Made by a program: the position numbers and the translations under genes. DNA of 64,000 nucleotides, taken from contig NZ_JAOVZO020000001.1 in NCBI RefSeq assembly GCF_025717065.2, forward strand, positions 1-64,000, written 5' to 3'. This DNA comes from Tahibacter soli (lineage in GTDB: Bacteria; Pseudomonadota; Gammaproteobacteria; Xanthomonadales; Rhodanobacteraceae). The notes beneath the pieces are model-generated. The model searched no databases and was not told where the DNA came from. It worked only from the letters and a program-made list of their open reading frames with translations. Below, one piece after another: positions 46,192-56,242 of the stretch. Numbering within the stretch: the stretch's first letter is position 1; each line of letters opens with the position of its first letter.

Positions 46192-46393
46192 CACAACCAG
46201 GTCCTAACGCTCTTGGCGACTGCAATTACCCGATTATCGTGTTACAACGCGATGACGACTCGGTGTGAGAGAACGGCCGCTGCTGCGGCAGTAGGGTGAG
46301 CTGGCTACAGCCGTTCTTGCACGGCGAGGCGTTCGTGGCCGGCCCCCGGCGATTGCCGGCTGCCCCTTACGCCGTTCTTTTGGAGCGCACCGG

Positions 46394-48181
46394 ATGCGGC
46401 TCGCCTTTCTTCTGTTTTTAGCCTGGCTGCTGGCAATCCCTGCGTCGGCCGCCGAACGAAGCCGTTCGTTCGTCTACAACGCCCGCAACCAGCTGACCGA
46501 CGTCGTGGACGCCAGCGACCCGTCGCGGTCCATCAGCTTCACCTACGACGCCAACGGCAACCGCGAAACCAAAACGCAGGGGGGTACCACCACGACCTAC
46601 CGGTGGGACGCACGGGACCGCTTGGTTGAGGTTCTGCGCGACGGCGTGTGGGTCGCCCGATACGACTACAACGCCGGCGGGCAGCGCACCTTCAAAGAGG
46701 TCAACGGTCCGAGCCCGATGGCCGTCCGCTACGTGTACGACGGCCCGCTCCTGATCGCGGAAACCAACGTGATCGGGAACACCCTGGCCAAGTATCACTA
46801 CTCGGCAAGCGGCCGGCTGCTGTCGATGGAGCGCGCCGGCCAGCACTACTTCTACCTGCTGGATGGCTTGGGCACCCCCATCGCCATGACGAGCGCCGAA
46901 GGCCTCATCGTCGTCCGCTACCGGGTCGATGCCTGGGGCAACCCCGTCGCCACGGTGGGCGATTCCGCCAACATCTTCGGCTTCACGGGCTACCCCGTCG
47001 ATGACGAAACCGGGCTGCACTACGCCAATGCGCGGTACTACGACAGCGAACTCGGCGCCTTCCTCAGCGAGGACCCGGCGCAGGGCGACCCCACGCGCCC
47101 CGTAACGCTGCACCCCTACCTCTACGGCAACGGCAACCCGCTGATCTACCTCGACCGCAGCGGGCGCACGGCCGAGTTGGTCGAAGTCCTCGACGGCCAC
47201 GAGCGCAACCAGGCCGACATCGTCGCCCTTGCCGAACAAATAAAAGGGATGCGCGCCAGCGCCACTTGGTACGAGCGGCCGGTGGTGGAGGTCGGGATGC
47301 TGGGCACCGTCCTGCTGACGGCCGGCAACCGCCTGGGGGAAGGCGTGGTTACCATGGCGAACGCCGGCGCCAACGTGGTGCTGAACGCGGCGGACACCTA
47401 CATCGTGGACTTGGGCGAGGGCGCTGACCCGGCGAACGCCGAAGTCGCCGCGTTCGCCGAGGACGGCTTTGCGGCGGCCGAAGCTGCCTACCACGACCCG
47501 CGGGCCGCCGCGTATGGCGCGATGGCCGCGGCCGCCGAGCCGTACGAGAAGGCCTACGACGGCGACACGGGCGCCCAACTCGACCTGGCGGCCAGCCTCG
47601 ACCCCCGCAGCCTCAGCAAACGGGTATTGCGCGGGATGGCGCCCGCGCGCGGACCGCCTCACGTCGGCGGTTCGCAGGCGCACTACATCACCGAGGGCGC
47701 CGGCGGACGCCCGGAACTCACCGCCTCGCCCGGCGGCCCGTCCGTCAGCCTGGAGGAGGCCCTGGCGCCCCCGGGAAGCCAGTTCGGCGGCAGCCGGCAA
47801 AACTCGACCCCATACACGGGCGGCCCGCACAGCAGCACGAAGCTGCCGCCGGGCGACGGCCTCGACTCCCACCACATGCCGGCGAAGGCCATCAGCGGTC
47901 TGGGCGTGGACCCCGGTCCGGCCATCAAGATGGACCCGGCCGACCACCACGAAACCACGAGCAACGGCCGCCAAGGGTTGCGGGGCGAACGCTACCGGAT
48001 GGGGCTCAAGGCGATGATCGACCAGGGCCGGATGCGCGACGCCATGGCGATGGAGGTGCGCGACGTGCGCCGCGCCGCCCAGGTTGTTTCCAACAACATG
48101 AAAAAGTATAACCAGGCCATGCAGGAAATGCTGGACTACGCCAAAGGCAAGGGCTGGCTGGACAAGGGGAAAAAGGAATGA
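46394..48181 (+). CDS. Short RHS/YD-repeat protein with C-terminal nuclease-like toxin domain
   Basis: 595 residues. A Sec signal peptide (MRLAFLLFLAWLLAIPASAA), YD repeats about 25-215 (SFTYDANGNRETKTQGGTTT), the RHS core end FGFTGYPVDDETGLHYANAR, YYDSELGAFLSEDPAQGDP, PYLYGNGNPLIYLDRSGR (to about 257), and a variable tail. The last 110 residues contain GLDSHHMPAKAISGL and MDPADHHETTSNGRQGLRG, a His-rich HNH-like nuclease pattern. The RHS shell is far shorter than usual. An immunity gene follows with ATGA overlap. Confidence 0.78.
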   Translation: MRLAFLLFLAWLLAIPASAAERSRSFVYNARNQLTDVVDASDPSRSISFTYDANGNRETKTQGGTTTTYRWDARDRLVEVLRDGVWVARYDYNAGGQRTFKEVNGPSPMAVRYVYDGPLLIAETNVIGNTLAKYHYSASGRLLSMERAGQHYFYLLDGLGTPIAMTSAEGLIVVRYRVDAWGNPVATVGDSANIFGFTGYPVDDETGLHYANARYYDSELGAFLSEDPAQGDPTRPVTLHPYLYGNGNPLIYLDRSGRTAELVEVLDGHERNQADIVALAEQIKGMRASATWYERPVVEVGMLGTVLLTAGNRLGEGVVTMANAGANVVLNAADTYIVDLGEGADPANAEVAAFAEDGFAAAEAAYHDPRAAAYGAMAAAAEPYEKAYDGDTGAQLDLAASLDPRSLSKRVLRGMAPARGPPHVGGSQAHYITEGAGGRPELTASPGGPSVSLEEALAPPGSQFGGSRQNSTPYTGGPHSSTKLPPGDGLDSHHMPAKAISGLGVDPGPAIKMDPADHHETTSNGRQGLRGERYRMGLKAMIDQGRMRDAMAMEVRDVRRAAQVVSNNMKKYNQAMQEMLDYAKGKGWLDKGKKE

Positions 48182-48621
48182 TTTTCGACGTGCGGCCTTA
48201 TGAGGGCGCGGGACCGTTGGTGCTGGGCATGTCGCCGGAGGACGCGCGCGCCACTGTTGGCGAACCCTTGCGGTCGGCCATCAAAGAGGGCGAGCGGGTC
48301 GAGACCTACCGCGATTTCACCTTGGCGTATTCGGCGGACAACCGGCTCATCGAGGCCTCGTTCTCGGCGCCGGCGGATGTGCGGTTTCAGGGCGCAAACC
48401 TGTTCACGACTCCGGACGCTCTGGCGAGGCTGGTCGCGGCCGACGGTGCGCCGCTGGAAGGCTTCGGCAGCATCGTGTTTCCCGCCCTGGGGCTGGTCGT
48501 CGTGGACTTCGACAGCGACCAGGAAAGCGACCGGGCGGTGCAGGTTTTCGAGCGGGGGCGCTGGGATTCGATGACGCATTTGAGGCCCTACGAAGCAGGG
48601 GGTTCGGGAGTGGCACCTTAA
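48178..48621 (+). CDS. Probable immunity protein for the RHS toxin
   Basis: 147 residues, ATG overlapping the toxin stop. Compact alpha/beta protein (YEGAGPLVLGMSPEDARATV, VETYRDFTLAYSADNRLIEA, FPALGLVVVDFDSDQESDRA). No membrane segment, so a cytoplasmic inhibitor of a nuclease toxin is expected. The role is inferred from the position. Confidence 0.65.
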   Translation: MIFDVRPYEGAGPLVLGMSPEDARATVGEPLRSAIKEGERVETYRDFTLAYSADNRLIEASFSAPADVRFQGANLFTTPDALARLVAADGAPLEGFGSIVFPALGLVVVDFDSDQESDRAVQVFERGRWDSMTHLRPYEAGGSGVAP

Positions 48622-48754
48622 ATGCCCTCAGGCTCGCCTCTACTACCTCTCGACTGGGGCCCGCCTGTGAGAGTTCGGCGTACGTCGCGACAGTCAAAGG
48701 GTGCGAAAGCGCCTACGTGAAAGCGGACCGCGCCCGACCACCATGGGGAGTGGA

Positions 48755-50803
48755 ATGCGCATCGAAAGAGTGGAAGTCAAGAATTTCCGCCTGCTCAAGC
48801 AGGCAGCTGTTCTGCTCGAAGAGCAAACCACCGTCGTGGTGGGCCGAAACAACAGCGGCAAGACCTCGCTGACGGAGCTATTCCGGCGTCTGCTGAAAGA
48901 CACCACACCGCAGTTCCGCCTGGAAGACTTCGCGCTCCCCGTGCATGCGGATTTCTGGACCGCCGCCCAAAAGCTGTCCGATGGGGAAAAATTGGACGAC
49001 GTCCGGAAAACGCTGCCGTGCATCGAGGTGCGGATGACGTTCCGGTATTCAGCCGCCGAAGAACTCGGGCCGCTGACCCCGTTCGTGGTCGATTTGGACG
49101 AAGCCTGTTCCGAGGCGCTGGTGGTCGTCCGGTTTGAGCCGCGCGACGGCACCCTGACCGACCTCCTCGCGAAGGAGGGGGCGACGGACGCTCCGATTGA
49201 GGTCCAGCAGGACCGATTCTACCGAGCGCTCCAAGACCGCATCGGCAAATCGTATGGTTGCTCCGTACACGCCGAAGACCCGAACGACCCCACGAACCGA
49301 AAGGAACTCGACCTGGGTCATCTGCGGGCCATCGTTCGGGGAGACATCATCACCGCGCAGCGCGGGTTGGACGACATCACTGCCCGGGACCGGGACGTGC
49401 TGGGAAAGATTCTGCAAGACCTCTTCGACTCAGCCTCTGCGGACGGAGCAGACAAGGCCGGTAAGGACCTCATCGACGGGCTGACGAAAGCGGTCGATGG
49501 CATCCAGGAAACCCTTCGATCCCAGGTGAAGACCCACCTGCAGGGACTGCTGCCGCACTTTGAGGTGTTCAACTACCCGGGGTTTCACAACCCCAACCTC
49601 ACGACGGAGACGGGCTTCGACGTGGCGCGGTTGCTTCAGAACCACACGAAGGTCCGCTACCCGGGTGCGCATGGCCTGACGTTGCCAGAAACCTACAACG
49701 GTCTCGGTGCGCGGAACCTCATCTACATCCTGCTGCACCTCTACAGCTTCTTCAAGCAATTCCAGGTGGCGCCGGCCGCTCCGGCCGTCCACCTCGTCTT
49801 CATTGAGGAACCGGAAGCGCACCTGCACCCACAAATGCAGGAAGTGTTCGTTCGGCAACTCGGGGTCATCGCGAAGAAGTTCGCGGAACTCAACGGCGGC
49901 GGGCCCTGGCCGGTGCAGTTTCTCATCTCCACGCATTCGTCCCACATCGCAAACTCTGCCCCCATCAACGCGCTACGGTATTTCTTAGCTGGTGCGGAGG
50001 CTCCCGCATCTCCCTGGCGGGCGGCGCGGATCAAAGACCTGCGTGCAGGCCTCTCGGGCAAGGCCGCCGACGACCTGAAATTCCTTCAGCAGTATCTGAC
50101 GCTCACCCGCTGCGATCTGTTTTTTGCCGACAAGGCCATCCTCATCGAGGGCACCTGCGAGCGGCTGTTGCTGCCCGTCATGATGCGGTTGGTCGATGCC
50201 GAAGACGCGACCGCCCCGCAATTGGCCAGCCAATACTTCACGGTCCTGGAAGTGGGCGGGGCCTACGCGCACCTTTTCGACGACTTGCTTGCGTTTCTCG
50301 AACTGCCGGCGCTCGTCATCACCGACATCGATGCCGTTGATGGCAACGGGGAGGCTTGCCCTGTCGCTGGCGGTGAGAAATCGAGCAACGCCTGCATCAA
50401 GGCATGGTTTGACGGAAAGTCTTCGAAACCAAGCGACTTGGTTGCGTACGCGGAAGCTGATCGCGTGAAAGGCATCAAGCGCCTCGCTTACCAGATTCCG
50501 GAAGGCGACGGCGAGCCGTGCGCCCGGAGTTTGGAAGACGCCGTGATGCTCGCCAACAAAACCGCGTACGGCCTTCAGAACGTGCCAGTGGCAGACCTCG
50601 GCCAGCGGGCCGCGGATCTCGCCAAAAAGCAAAAGAAAACGGAGTTCGCCCTGAAGTTGGCGCTGGGTGGCCCAAAGTGGAACGTGCCGCGGTACATCGC
50701 TGAAGGCCTGCGCTGGCTGGCCCGAACGAATGCACCCGAATCGCCTGCACCGCCGGCAGCTGCAGCCGCCGCGATGCCGGCAGCAGCGGGAGCAGGGGCG
50801 TGA
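48755..50803 (+). CDS. gajA: OLD-family ATP-dependent nuclease, GajA-like
   Basis: 682 residues. ABC-type ATPase: Walker A TVVVGRNNSGKTSLTELF, Walker B HLVFIEEPEAHLHPQMQEV and FLISTHSSHIANSAP; C-terminal TOPRIM with ILIEGTCERLLLPVMMR (Glu) and ALVITDIDAVDGNG (D-x-D). This architecture next to a UvrD-like helicase defines Gabija / class 2 OLD. It is about 100 residues longer than B. cereus GajA. Start at 48755 (MRIERVEVKNFRLL) has GGGGAGTGG upstream. Confidence 0.85.
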   Translation: MRIERVEVKNFRLLKQAAVLLEEQTTVVVGRNNSGKTSLTELFRRLLKDTTPQFRLEDFALPVHADFWTAAQKLSDGEKLDDVRKTLPCIEVRMTFRYSAAEELGPLTPFVVDLDEACSEALVVVRFEPRDGTLTDLLAKEGATDAPIEVQQDRFYRALQDRIGKSYGCSVHAEDPNDPTNRKELDLGHLRAIVRGDIITAQRGLDDITARDRDVLGKILQDLFDSASADGADKAGKDLIDGLTKAVDGIQETLRSQVKTHLQGLLPHFEVFNYPGFHNPNLTTETGFDVARLLQNHTKVRYPGAHGLTLPETYNGLGARNLIYILLHLYSFFKQFQVAPAAPAVHLVFIEEPEAHLHPQMQEVFVRQLGVIAKKFAELNGGGPWPVQFLISTHSSHIANSAPINALRYFLAGAEAPASPWRAARIKDLRAGLSGKAADDLKFLQQYLTLTRCDLFFADKAILIEGTCERLLLPVMMRLVDAEDATAPQLASQYFTVLEVGGAYAHLFDDLLAFLELPALVITDIDAVDGNGEACPVAGGEKSSNACIKAWFDGKSSKPSDLVAYAEADRVKGIKRLAYQIPEGDGEPCARSLEDAVMLANKTAYGLQNVPVADLGQRAADLAKKQKKTEFALKLALGGPKWNVPRYIAEGLRWLARTNAPESPAPPAAAAAAMPAAAGAGA

Positions 50804-52599
50804 ACCAGCCGGCCCCTCTTAATCCCGCGAAAGCAGAGGCCGAAAAAGCCATGGCACAACTGTTCGAGTGCATCCGCACCGGGCAGAGCTTTGTGTTCGA
50901 GGCCGGCGCGGGCGCCGGTAAAACCTATTCGCTCATCGAAGCATTGGAACGGTTGCTGGCCGAGCGCGGGCGCTCTCTGGTCCGCCAACACCAGCAGATT
51001 GCCTGCATCACGTTCACCAACGTGGCGAAGAACGAAATCGACACGCGCACGGACCGCCACCCCGCGGTGTACTCGGACACCATCCACGGCTTCTGCTGGT
51101 CGCTTCTGAAAGACCAACAGGGCGAATTACGCCGGCTGATTCCCGAGTTGAAGAAGTGGCCGGAGCGCCTGGCGGAAGCCGGCGAAATCGGAACCCGGCA
51201 AATCAATTACGAACTTGGCTTTCCGCGTGTCGAAGACGACGTCCTCTCCTTGAGCCACGACGACGTGCTCGACCTGATGACTGCATGCTTGAGCAAGCCC
51301 AAGTTCCGACGCATGATGACGGCCCGCTACCCCATCCTGTTCATCGACGAGTACCAGGACACCGACGCGGACTTTGTGAATGCGTTGATGACCCACTTCC
51401 TGGGCCAGCCGGGGGCGCCGCTCATCGGGCTATTCGGTGATGGCTGGCAGAAAATTTACGGCGACGGATGCGGCACGGTTTCTTACGAGGGCCTGGCATC
51501 CATTGGCAAGGGCGCCAATTTCCGCTCGGTCCCCGCCGTGGTGAGCGTCCTCAACAAGATGCGGCCCGAACTTCCCCAGGCAGTGGAAGACGAAGACGCC
51601 CCCGGCAGCGCCGTCGTCTACCACACGAACGGGTGGACCGGGGCGCGGCGAACGGAGGCCCATTGGAAGGGCGATGTCAGCCCGGACGCGGCCAAGGCCT
51701 ACATGGACCGCGTCAAAGCGCTTCTAACCGAAGACGGGTGGCGCTTCGAATCCGGTGAGACCAAGGTACTGATGCTCACGCACAACTTGCTGGCCCAGGA
51801 GCAGGGATACGCCGGGATCGCAGCGGTCTTTGCGGGACGCACGGACGCCTTCGTGAAAAAAGAAGACGCCCACATCGCGTTCCTGGTGGACGTCGTGGAA
51901 CCCGCGTGCGCTGCCTTCGCCGCCAAACGCTACGGTGAAATGGTCGCAATATTGGGCGGGGCGATGCCCCGGATCACCAGTCCCCAGCGGAAGGCGGCTA
52001 TCCGCGCTTCCATGGAGCGCCTTGTGGCGTTGCGGACAGCCGGCACCATCGGTGAGGTCATCGACTACCTCCGTGCCGAGGATGGCTTTCATCTGCCGGA
52101 GAAAGTCGAAGGGAAGGAAACGGGCTTGCTGCTTGATGCAGCAAAGAATGCGGATGGCACGGCTCTACCCGAAACCGGGACCGCCGAAGAGAACGAGGGC
52201 GGCGAGCAACAGGCCGCGGCCTGGATGGAACGGCTTCGGCAGCTGCGGCAGGTTCCTTATGCCGAGGTCGTGGTGCTCGAACGGTTCATCAACGGTATGA
52301 CGCCCTTTGCAACCAAGCACGGCGTTAAGGGAGCGCAATTCAACAACGTTTTGGTGGTCGTCGGCCGAGGCTGGAATCAGTACAACTTTGACCAGATGCT
52401 GGCCTGGGTGAGTAAGGGGGTTCCCAAGGGTAAGGCCGAGACCTTTGAGCGAAGCCGCAATCTGTTTTACGTGGCTTGCTCTCGGCCGCGGAAAAGACTC
52501 GCGGTGCTGTTCACTCAGGAGGTTTCTCCGCCCGCGATGGAAACACTGAAATCGTGGTTTGGTGCGGGCAGCGTGCATGAGATGACCGACGTAGGCTGA
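50800..52599 (+). CDS. gajB: UvrD-like helicase, GajB-like
   Basis: 599 residues of helicase superfamily 1. Motif I FEAGAGAGKTYSLIEALE, motif II PILFIDEYQDTDADFV, motif III-like LFGDGWQKIYG, and motifs V-VI ATKHGVKGAQFNNVLVV and NLFYVACSRPRKRLAVLF. The GTG start overlaps the gajA stop (GTGA), so the two are coupled. In Gabija, nucleotide loss or DNA ends activate the GajA nuclease via GajB. Confidence 0.85.
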   Translation: MNQPAPLNPAKAEAEKAMAQLFECIRTGQSFVFEAGAGAGKTYSLIEALERLLAERGRSLVRQHQQIACITFTNVAKNEIDTRTDRHPAVYSDTIHGFCWSLLKDQQGELRRLIPELKKWPERLAEAGEIGTRQINYELGFPRVEDDVLSLSHDDVLDLMTACLSKPKFRRMMTARYPILFIDEYQDTDADFVNALMTHFLGQPGAPLIGLFGDGWQKIYGDGCGTVSYEGLASIGKGANFRSVPAVVSVLNKMRPELPQAVEDEDAPGSAVVYHTNGWTGARRTEAHWKGDVSPDAAKAYMDRVKALLTEDGWRFESGETKVLMLTHNLLAQEQGYAGIAAVFAGRTDAFVKKEDAHIAFLVDVVEPACAAFAAKRYGEMVAILGGAMPRITSPQRKAAIRASMERLVALRTAGTIGEVIDYLRAEDGFHLPEKVEGKETGLLLDAAKNADGTALPETGTAEENEGGEQQAAAWMERLRQLRQVPYAEVVVLERFINGMTPFATKHGVKGAQFNNVLVVVGRGWNQYNFDQMLAWVSKGVPKGKAETFERSRNLFYVACSRPRKRLAVLFTQEVSPPAMETLKSWFGAGSVHEMTDVG

Positions 52600-52732
52600 C
52601 TCCGATTGGTCGTTTGGGCGAAGCGTGCCTCTCCTTCTGGTTCAAGTGTGTGGATCTTGAGTGCGCTCGGCCCTGGTTTGGGCTTGTTCGTCTGAATTCC
52701 GATAGGTTTTGATTGGTGTACTATAATTCGTT

Positions 52733-52755
52733 GTGGACTATAAAAATTCGTCCAC
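52733..52755. promoter_or_regulatory. Inverted repeat before a small gene
   Basis: GTGGAC (52733-52738) and GTCCAC (52750-52755) around 11 bases, following an AT-rich TATAAT at 52722-52727. Candidate operator for the gene at 52769. Confidence 0.4.
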
Positions 52756-52768
52756 GGGAGCGTAAAAT

Positions 52769-52996
52769 ATGGCCACAACCATGTTTTTTGAAGGTGAGCT
52801 AGTCGACAAGGGCGGTAAGCAGAAAAATCGCATCCACCTGGAGTTTGGGCGGTCATCCTACTATGACGGCGAGAGCCTGATTTACATTGCTATCAACGGC
52901 GAATGGGTGATCCTTGACGAAGCGCAGGGGCGGGAGGTTTATGAGGCTATGGACAACCTTGGGGGGTACTTAGGCTACGACAGAAAGCCGCGCTAA
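52769..52996 (+). CDS. Small unknown protein downstream of Gabija-like genes
   Basis: 75 residues (MFFEGELVDKGGKQKNRIHL, SSYYDGESLIYIAINGEWVI, LDEAQGREVYEAMDNLGGYL). A beta-rich acidic protein with no recognised family. CGGGAG is 8 bases before the ATG, and its own AT-rich promoter region suggests independent expression. Confidence 0.55.
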   Translation: MATTMFFEGELVDKGGKQKNRIHLEFGRSSYYDGESLIYIAINGEWVILDEAQGREVYEAMDNLGGYLGYDRKPR

Positions 52997-53106
52997 AGTC
53001 GCGCTGCGAACGAAAAGTGCTGGGCACAATAAAAAACCCCACCAAAGATCTTGGCGGGATTGAATTATCTCGTAGTCAATAAAAAATGATTCTTAAGGAG
53101 CTGGAG

Positions 53107-53382
53107 ATGAGCAGCCTTTACAGTAATTTTGATCCAAATTTCGTTTGCACTACCAGGATTACGCGAAAGAGTGCGAAAGGAACGGAAAACGAAGTGGTTG
53201 AGGTTCAGACGGTAACCGGGCAATTGTCGAAAGTTTCACGCATTAATGAAAAAATCGAGCCGACAATATGGGAGGTTCATCATAAGAGAATAAATATTCG
53301 CGGCAAAGTTGAAACTATCTCTGTCGAAACCTTTGATAGCGTAATTGCTGCAAATGCGAGATTCGCAGAGATCGAGCGATAG
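53107..53382 (+). CDS. Small unknown protein
   Basis: 91 residues from the ATG at 53107, which has GGAG 3-4 bases upstream and AAGGAG further back; an ATG at 53086 is in frame. Sequence FVCTTRITRKSAKGTENEVV, EVQTVTGQLSKVSRINEKIE, ISVETFDSVIAANARFAEI. Low GC. No family recognised. Confidence 0.5.
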   Translation: MSSLYSNFDPNFVCTTRITRKSAKGTENEVVEVQTVTGQLSKVSRINEKIEPTIWEVHHKRINIRGKVETISVETFDSVIAANARFAEIER

Positions 53383-53893
53383 TGCTTTCTGTGTTTGCGA
53401 GTACTGCATACCCATTCTTCAATCTGCAGTTGATCTGCAAAGGCTCTTTGGGATGGGCTCGCCCTGATAATCGATGTAGTTCAGCGAATCAGTCGCGAAA
53501 TTCGTAACCAACAGGGCAGTCGTGCAGGTAGACGCTTGCTGTTCCTTTTTCTGCCCCTCTCCATCGCAAATCGCAAACAGAGAGCGCCGCGTCGGCCAGA
53601 TCACGAGCTTCGTCTGGCGAGGCGCGCGCGAGCAAAGAAACGTAGCAGGCGAGCCACAAACCTTTTCGGCTCGTGTCACCATTCAGGTTCGGCGTCGCAA
53701 CTGGCAGGGTAGATGGGGTAGGCATAGTTACGCTCTCGCGGGACCATGAACGTAGCAGGTTTTCGAGGGCGCGCAAGCCGCTCCTTCCGACTTCGGCCAT
53801 GCCAAATTCGATATTGCTTTCCACAGGGGCGAGTGGTGTTCCCGCACTGCCTGCACTATCAGTTGGAATTCCGTTCAGGACTATGGGCAAGGC

Positions 53894-55459
53894 ATGGACG
53901 AACGCGTCGCACGTCTAAAGACATCCCAGGACGCCTGCAAATTTGCGGTGAACGCCCGACAGAAGGGACGTCCGGACCTGGAAGCAGAAGCCCTGCAGCG
54001 CGCCAGCGAACTGAAGGCCGCAGAGGAGGGCTACACAAGCCCGGCGCAGCAGGCGATCGCGCTCGCCTTGTATGCCTACGAGGACGAGCAAAGCCGCAGG
54101 AAGGGTCGCACCTCTCGTGCGCACCGAACCCGCCGAATGCTGAAGGAATACGGCGTGCTTGCTGCTGCCGAACGCATGGTGCTCACCCGGAAGCCGTCCA
54201 CGGGCTACGAAGTGCTCGAAGAAGCGGGGCTGCAGGAACTGAGTTTCGAGTCCATCATCGACCGGTTCCCGACCGAGTTCTCGCCCATTGCGGTGGAGGC
54301 CGCGCGGGCTCGGCTGGAAGGCCGTCCTCCGCCGCCAGGGGCGCGAGCGGCTGCCTTGCTGTCCGAGCCGTCGGCCGCAGCGGCTGAAGAAGAACTTCCC
54401 AACCCTGACCCTGTGTTCGACGACGAAGCACGGATGTTCCTGGAGGGGTTCATGGACCCCGGTGCATGGTCCCTGGCGGGTTGGCTGCCGCTCTATCGGG
54501 CGACCGTCCAGGCCATTGACCGAGCACTGTCCGAAGGCCGTCCTCAAGACACGTTCGAAACCCTGTGGCGCAACCAGGACAACGCCATCAGCCACGCAGG
54601 GCAGGGGCTGTTGAAGTACGAGACCGTGGATGCGATGCGCGACGAGTTCGTCCAGGTCATTCGCGACATCCACGAGGACGGCAGCCCGGCGAACTTCGAG
54701 CGCATCGTGGAACGGTTCGAGGGCTGGAGGGCCGAAGGTCGCATCGGCATGGTGCCGCGCCTGCTCATCGCCCGTGCCTTCGCTGGGATACACCCCGAGC
54801 GCTACCACACGACGGTCGATGCGACCCGGCAGAACCAGGCGCTGGACTGGTTCGCGACGCACACCGGCTTCGTCGTTCCTCGCTCGACCAGTTGGGCGGT
54901 GCGGGCCCAGGCACTGACCGCACATTTGGACCGAGCCGGCGTCTTTGAGGACGTCTTGGCCCGCAACATCTTCCCGTGGTTCGTGGTGGATCAGTTGCGC
55001 GCCCGCACCATGCCCCCTGGCATCCCGCCAGGGCATACGCCGCGGCCGGAGTTGGCGCTTGTCGACCTGCCGCCGGCGCGCCGCGTGATCGTGTTGCGGC
55101 ACAACGCCGTGCAGACGGCTTTGTTTGCTTGGTTGGCGGCCGAATTCGGGAATCAAAACGTGTGGACCGAATACCCGACGGGGACGGGCGGTTATGCCGA
55201 TGCGGTCGCGCGGCGTCCCGATGGCCGCTGGCAGGTCTACGAAATCAAGATTGCCGACACCGCCGGCGAGGTGGTCCGACAGGCTATGGGCCAACTGCTC
55301 GAATACAGTTTCCGGACGGGTGGCCTGGAGCCGTTGAAGCTGGTGGTCGTTGGCGAGCCCGTGTTGGACGGCATCACTGGCCGCTTCTTGGCGCGCCTCC
55401 GCACGGACTTCCATCTGGACATCGACTACCTGCGGATCGAAGTGCCGGCCCTCACATAA
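53894..55459 (+). CDS. Protein with C-terminal PD-(D/E)XK nuclease-like domain
   Basis: 521 residues. The C-terminal domain has NVWTEYPTGTGGYADAVARR, then WQVYEIKIADTAGEVVRQAM GQLLEY: an Asp followed by E-I-K and a helix with Gln, the PD-(D/E)XK nuclease core. Residues about 180-400 are helical (NNxxY-like THTGFVVPRSTSWAVRAQAL), and 1-150 form another helical domain with an acid/Ala linker. Placed after the Gabija-like pair in a defence-rich element; it may be a single-gene effector. Confidence 0.6.
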   Translation: MDERVARLKTSQDACKFAVNARQKGRPDLEAEALQRASELKAAEEGYTSPAQQAIALALYAYEDEQSRRKGRTSRAHRTRRMLKEYGVLAAAERMVLTRKPSTGYEVLEEAGLQELSFESIIDRFPTEFSPIAVEAARARLEGRPPPPGARAAALLSEPSAAAAEEELPNPDPVFDDEARMFLEGFMDPGAWSLAGWLPLYRATVQAIDRALSEGRPQDTFETLWRNQDNAISHAGQGLLKYETVDAMRDEFVQVIRDIHEDGSPANFERIVERFEGWRAEGRIGMVPRLLIARAFAGIHPERYHTTVDATRQNQALDWFATHTGFVVPRSTSWAVRAQALTAHLDRAGVFEDVLARNIFPWFVVDQLRARTMPPGIPPGHTPRPELALVDLPPARRVIVLRHNAVQTALFAWLAAEFGNQNVWTEYPTGTGGYADAVARRPDGRWQVYEIKIADTAGEVVRQAMGQLLEYSFRTGGLEPLKLVVVGEPVLDGITGRFLARLRTDFHLDIDYLRIEVPALT

Positions 55460-55720
55460 TCAGTCGCCACTCTAAACAAACTTGCCGCGAATCGACCAAT
55501 CGCCAAAACCAGCCCTCACGCTCGGCTTTTACGGTCCGCACCACGCGCAGGCCCGCGTACTCGGCGCTGTATTCTTGTGTGCTGCGCCAACTGCGAGTGT
55601 GCGGTCAGCGCATGCCGATGACCGCGCGATGTTCACCGCACCTGTGGCGTACTTGCCGATATCGGTTGCCTGGGCGGCGAGGTCGGCTTCCGCATTTACG
55701 CGACGGATACCGACGAATTG

Positions 55721-56242
55721 TCATGTTGCGCTCATATGCAAATCGCTCTGCTGCTCAAAAGGTGGAACTCCATCCCGCATGCAGATAATCAGATAGATTG
55801 CCGCCACGCCATTGAGGAATCGCTCGCGCGGATTGATTGGTGCAGGACCATTGACCTGAAATCGCTCATAGATTTTCAGTCGCGAGAGATGGTCAATCAC
55901 ATCAGCGTGGTCAAACGCCAATGACTCCATTGCCTTATGAGCGAACCAATTCCTGATCTTGATGAGTACTTTTAAATCATCTCTCTCCGCCGGAGAAAGC
56001 AACCCTAGCATGGTAGCCGCATCTGCCAAGACACTCCATCGGCCCGGAGGCGCAAGTACTTTGACCATCTCCGGCGAATGAGTTCCAACAATATTGCTTA
56101 TGCGTTCGTTTAGCAGTTCCTCTATTACACACATCGAGAGAACTGCTACCCCACGATCCGATTCAGTCCTGAATGCATCTTCGAATTGTGCAAAATGGGC
56201 ATATGCATCGGGATGGCCTGGATAAACCTGCTGTCCTCGCAT
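55721..56242 (-). CDS. MltR-like domain protein
   Basis: 173 residues: AFRTESDRGVAVLSMCVIEE, LLNERISNIVG, MLGLLSPAERDDLKVLIKIR, NWFAHKAMESLAFDHADVI. This follows the MltR (mannitol repressor) fold, which in fact lacks a DNA-binding domain and is widespread in mobile DNA. A perfect AGGAGG lies before the ATG. No mannitol genes nearby, so the role is unknown. Confidence 0.65.
   Translation of the reverse strand: MRGQQVYPGHPDAYAHFAQFEDAFRTESDRGVAVLSMCVIEELLNERISNIVGTHSPEMVKVLAPPGRWSVLADAATMLGLLSPAERDDLKVLIKIRNWFAHKAMESLAFDHADVIDHLSRLKIYERFQVNGPAPINPRERFLNGVAAIYLIICMRDGVPPFEQQSDLHMSAT

Noticed and set aside
53489-53890. A 133-residue minus-strand gene before the PD-(D/E)XK protein
   Set aside because: It would start with TTG, without a ribosome site, and matches nothing; the strand is ambiguous. 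It might still be real.
55460-55720. Gene between the PD-(D/E)XK and MltR-like genes
   Set aside because: Open frames are short and in conflict; no start or motif supports them.
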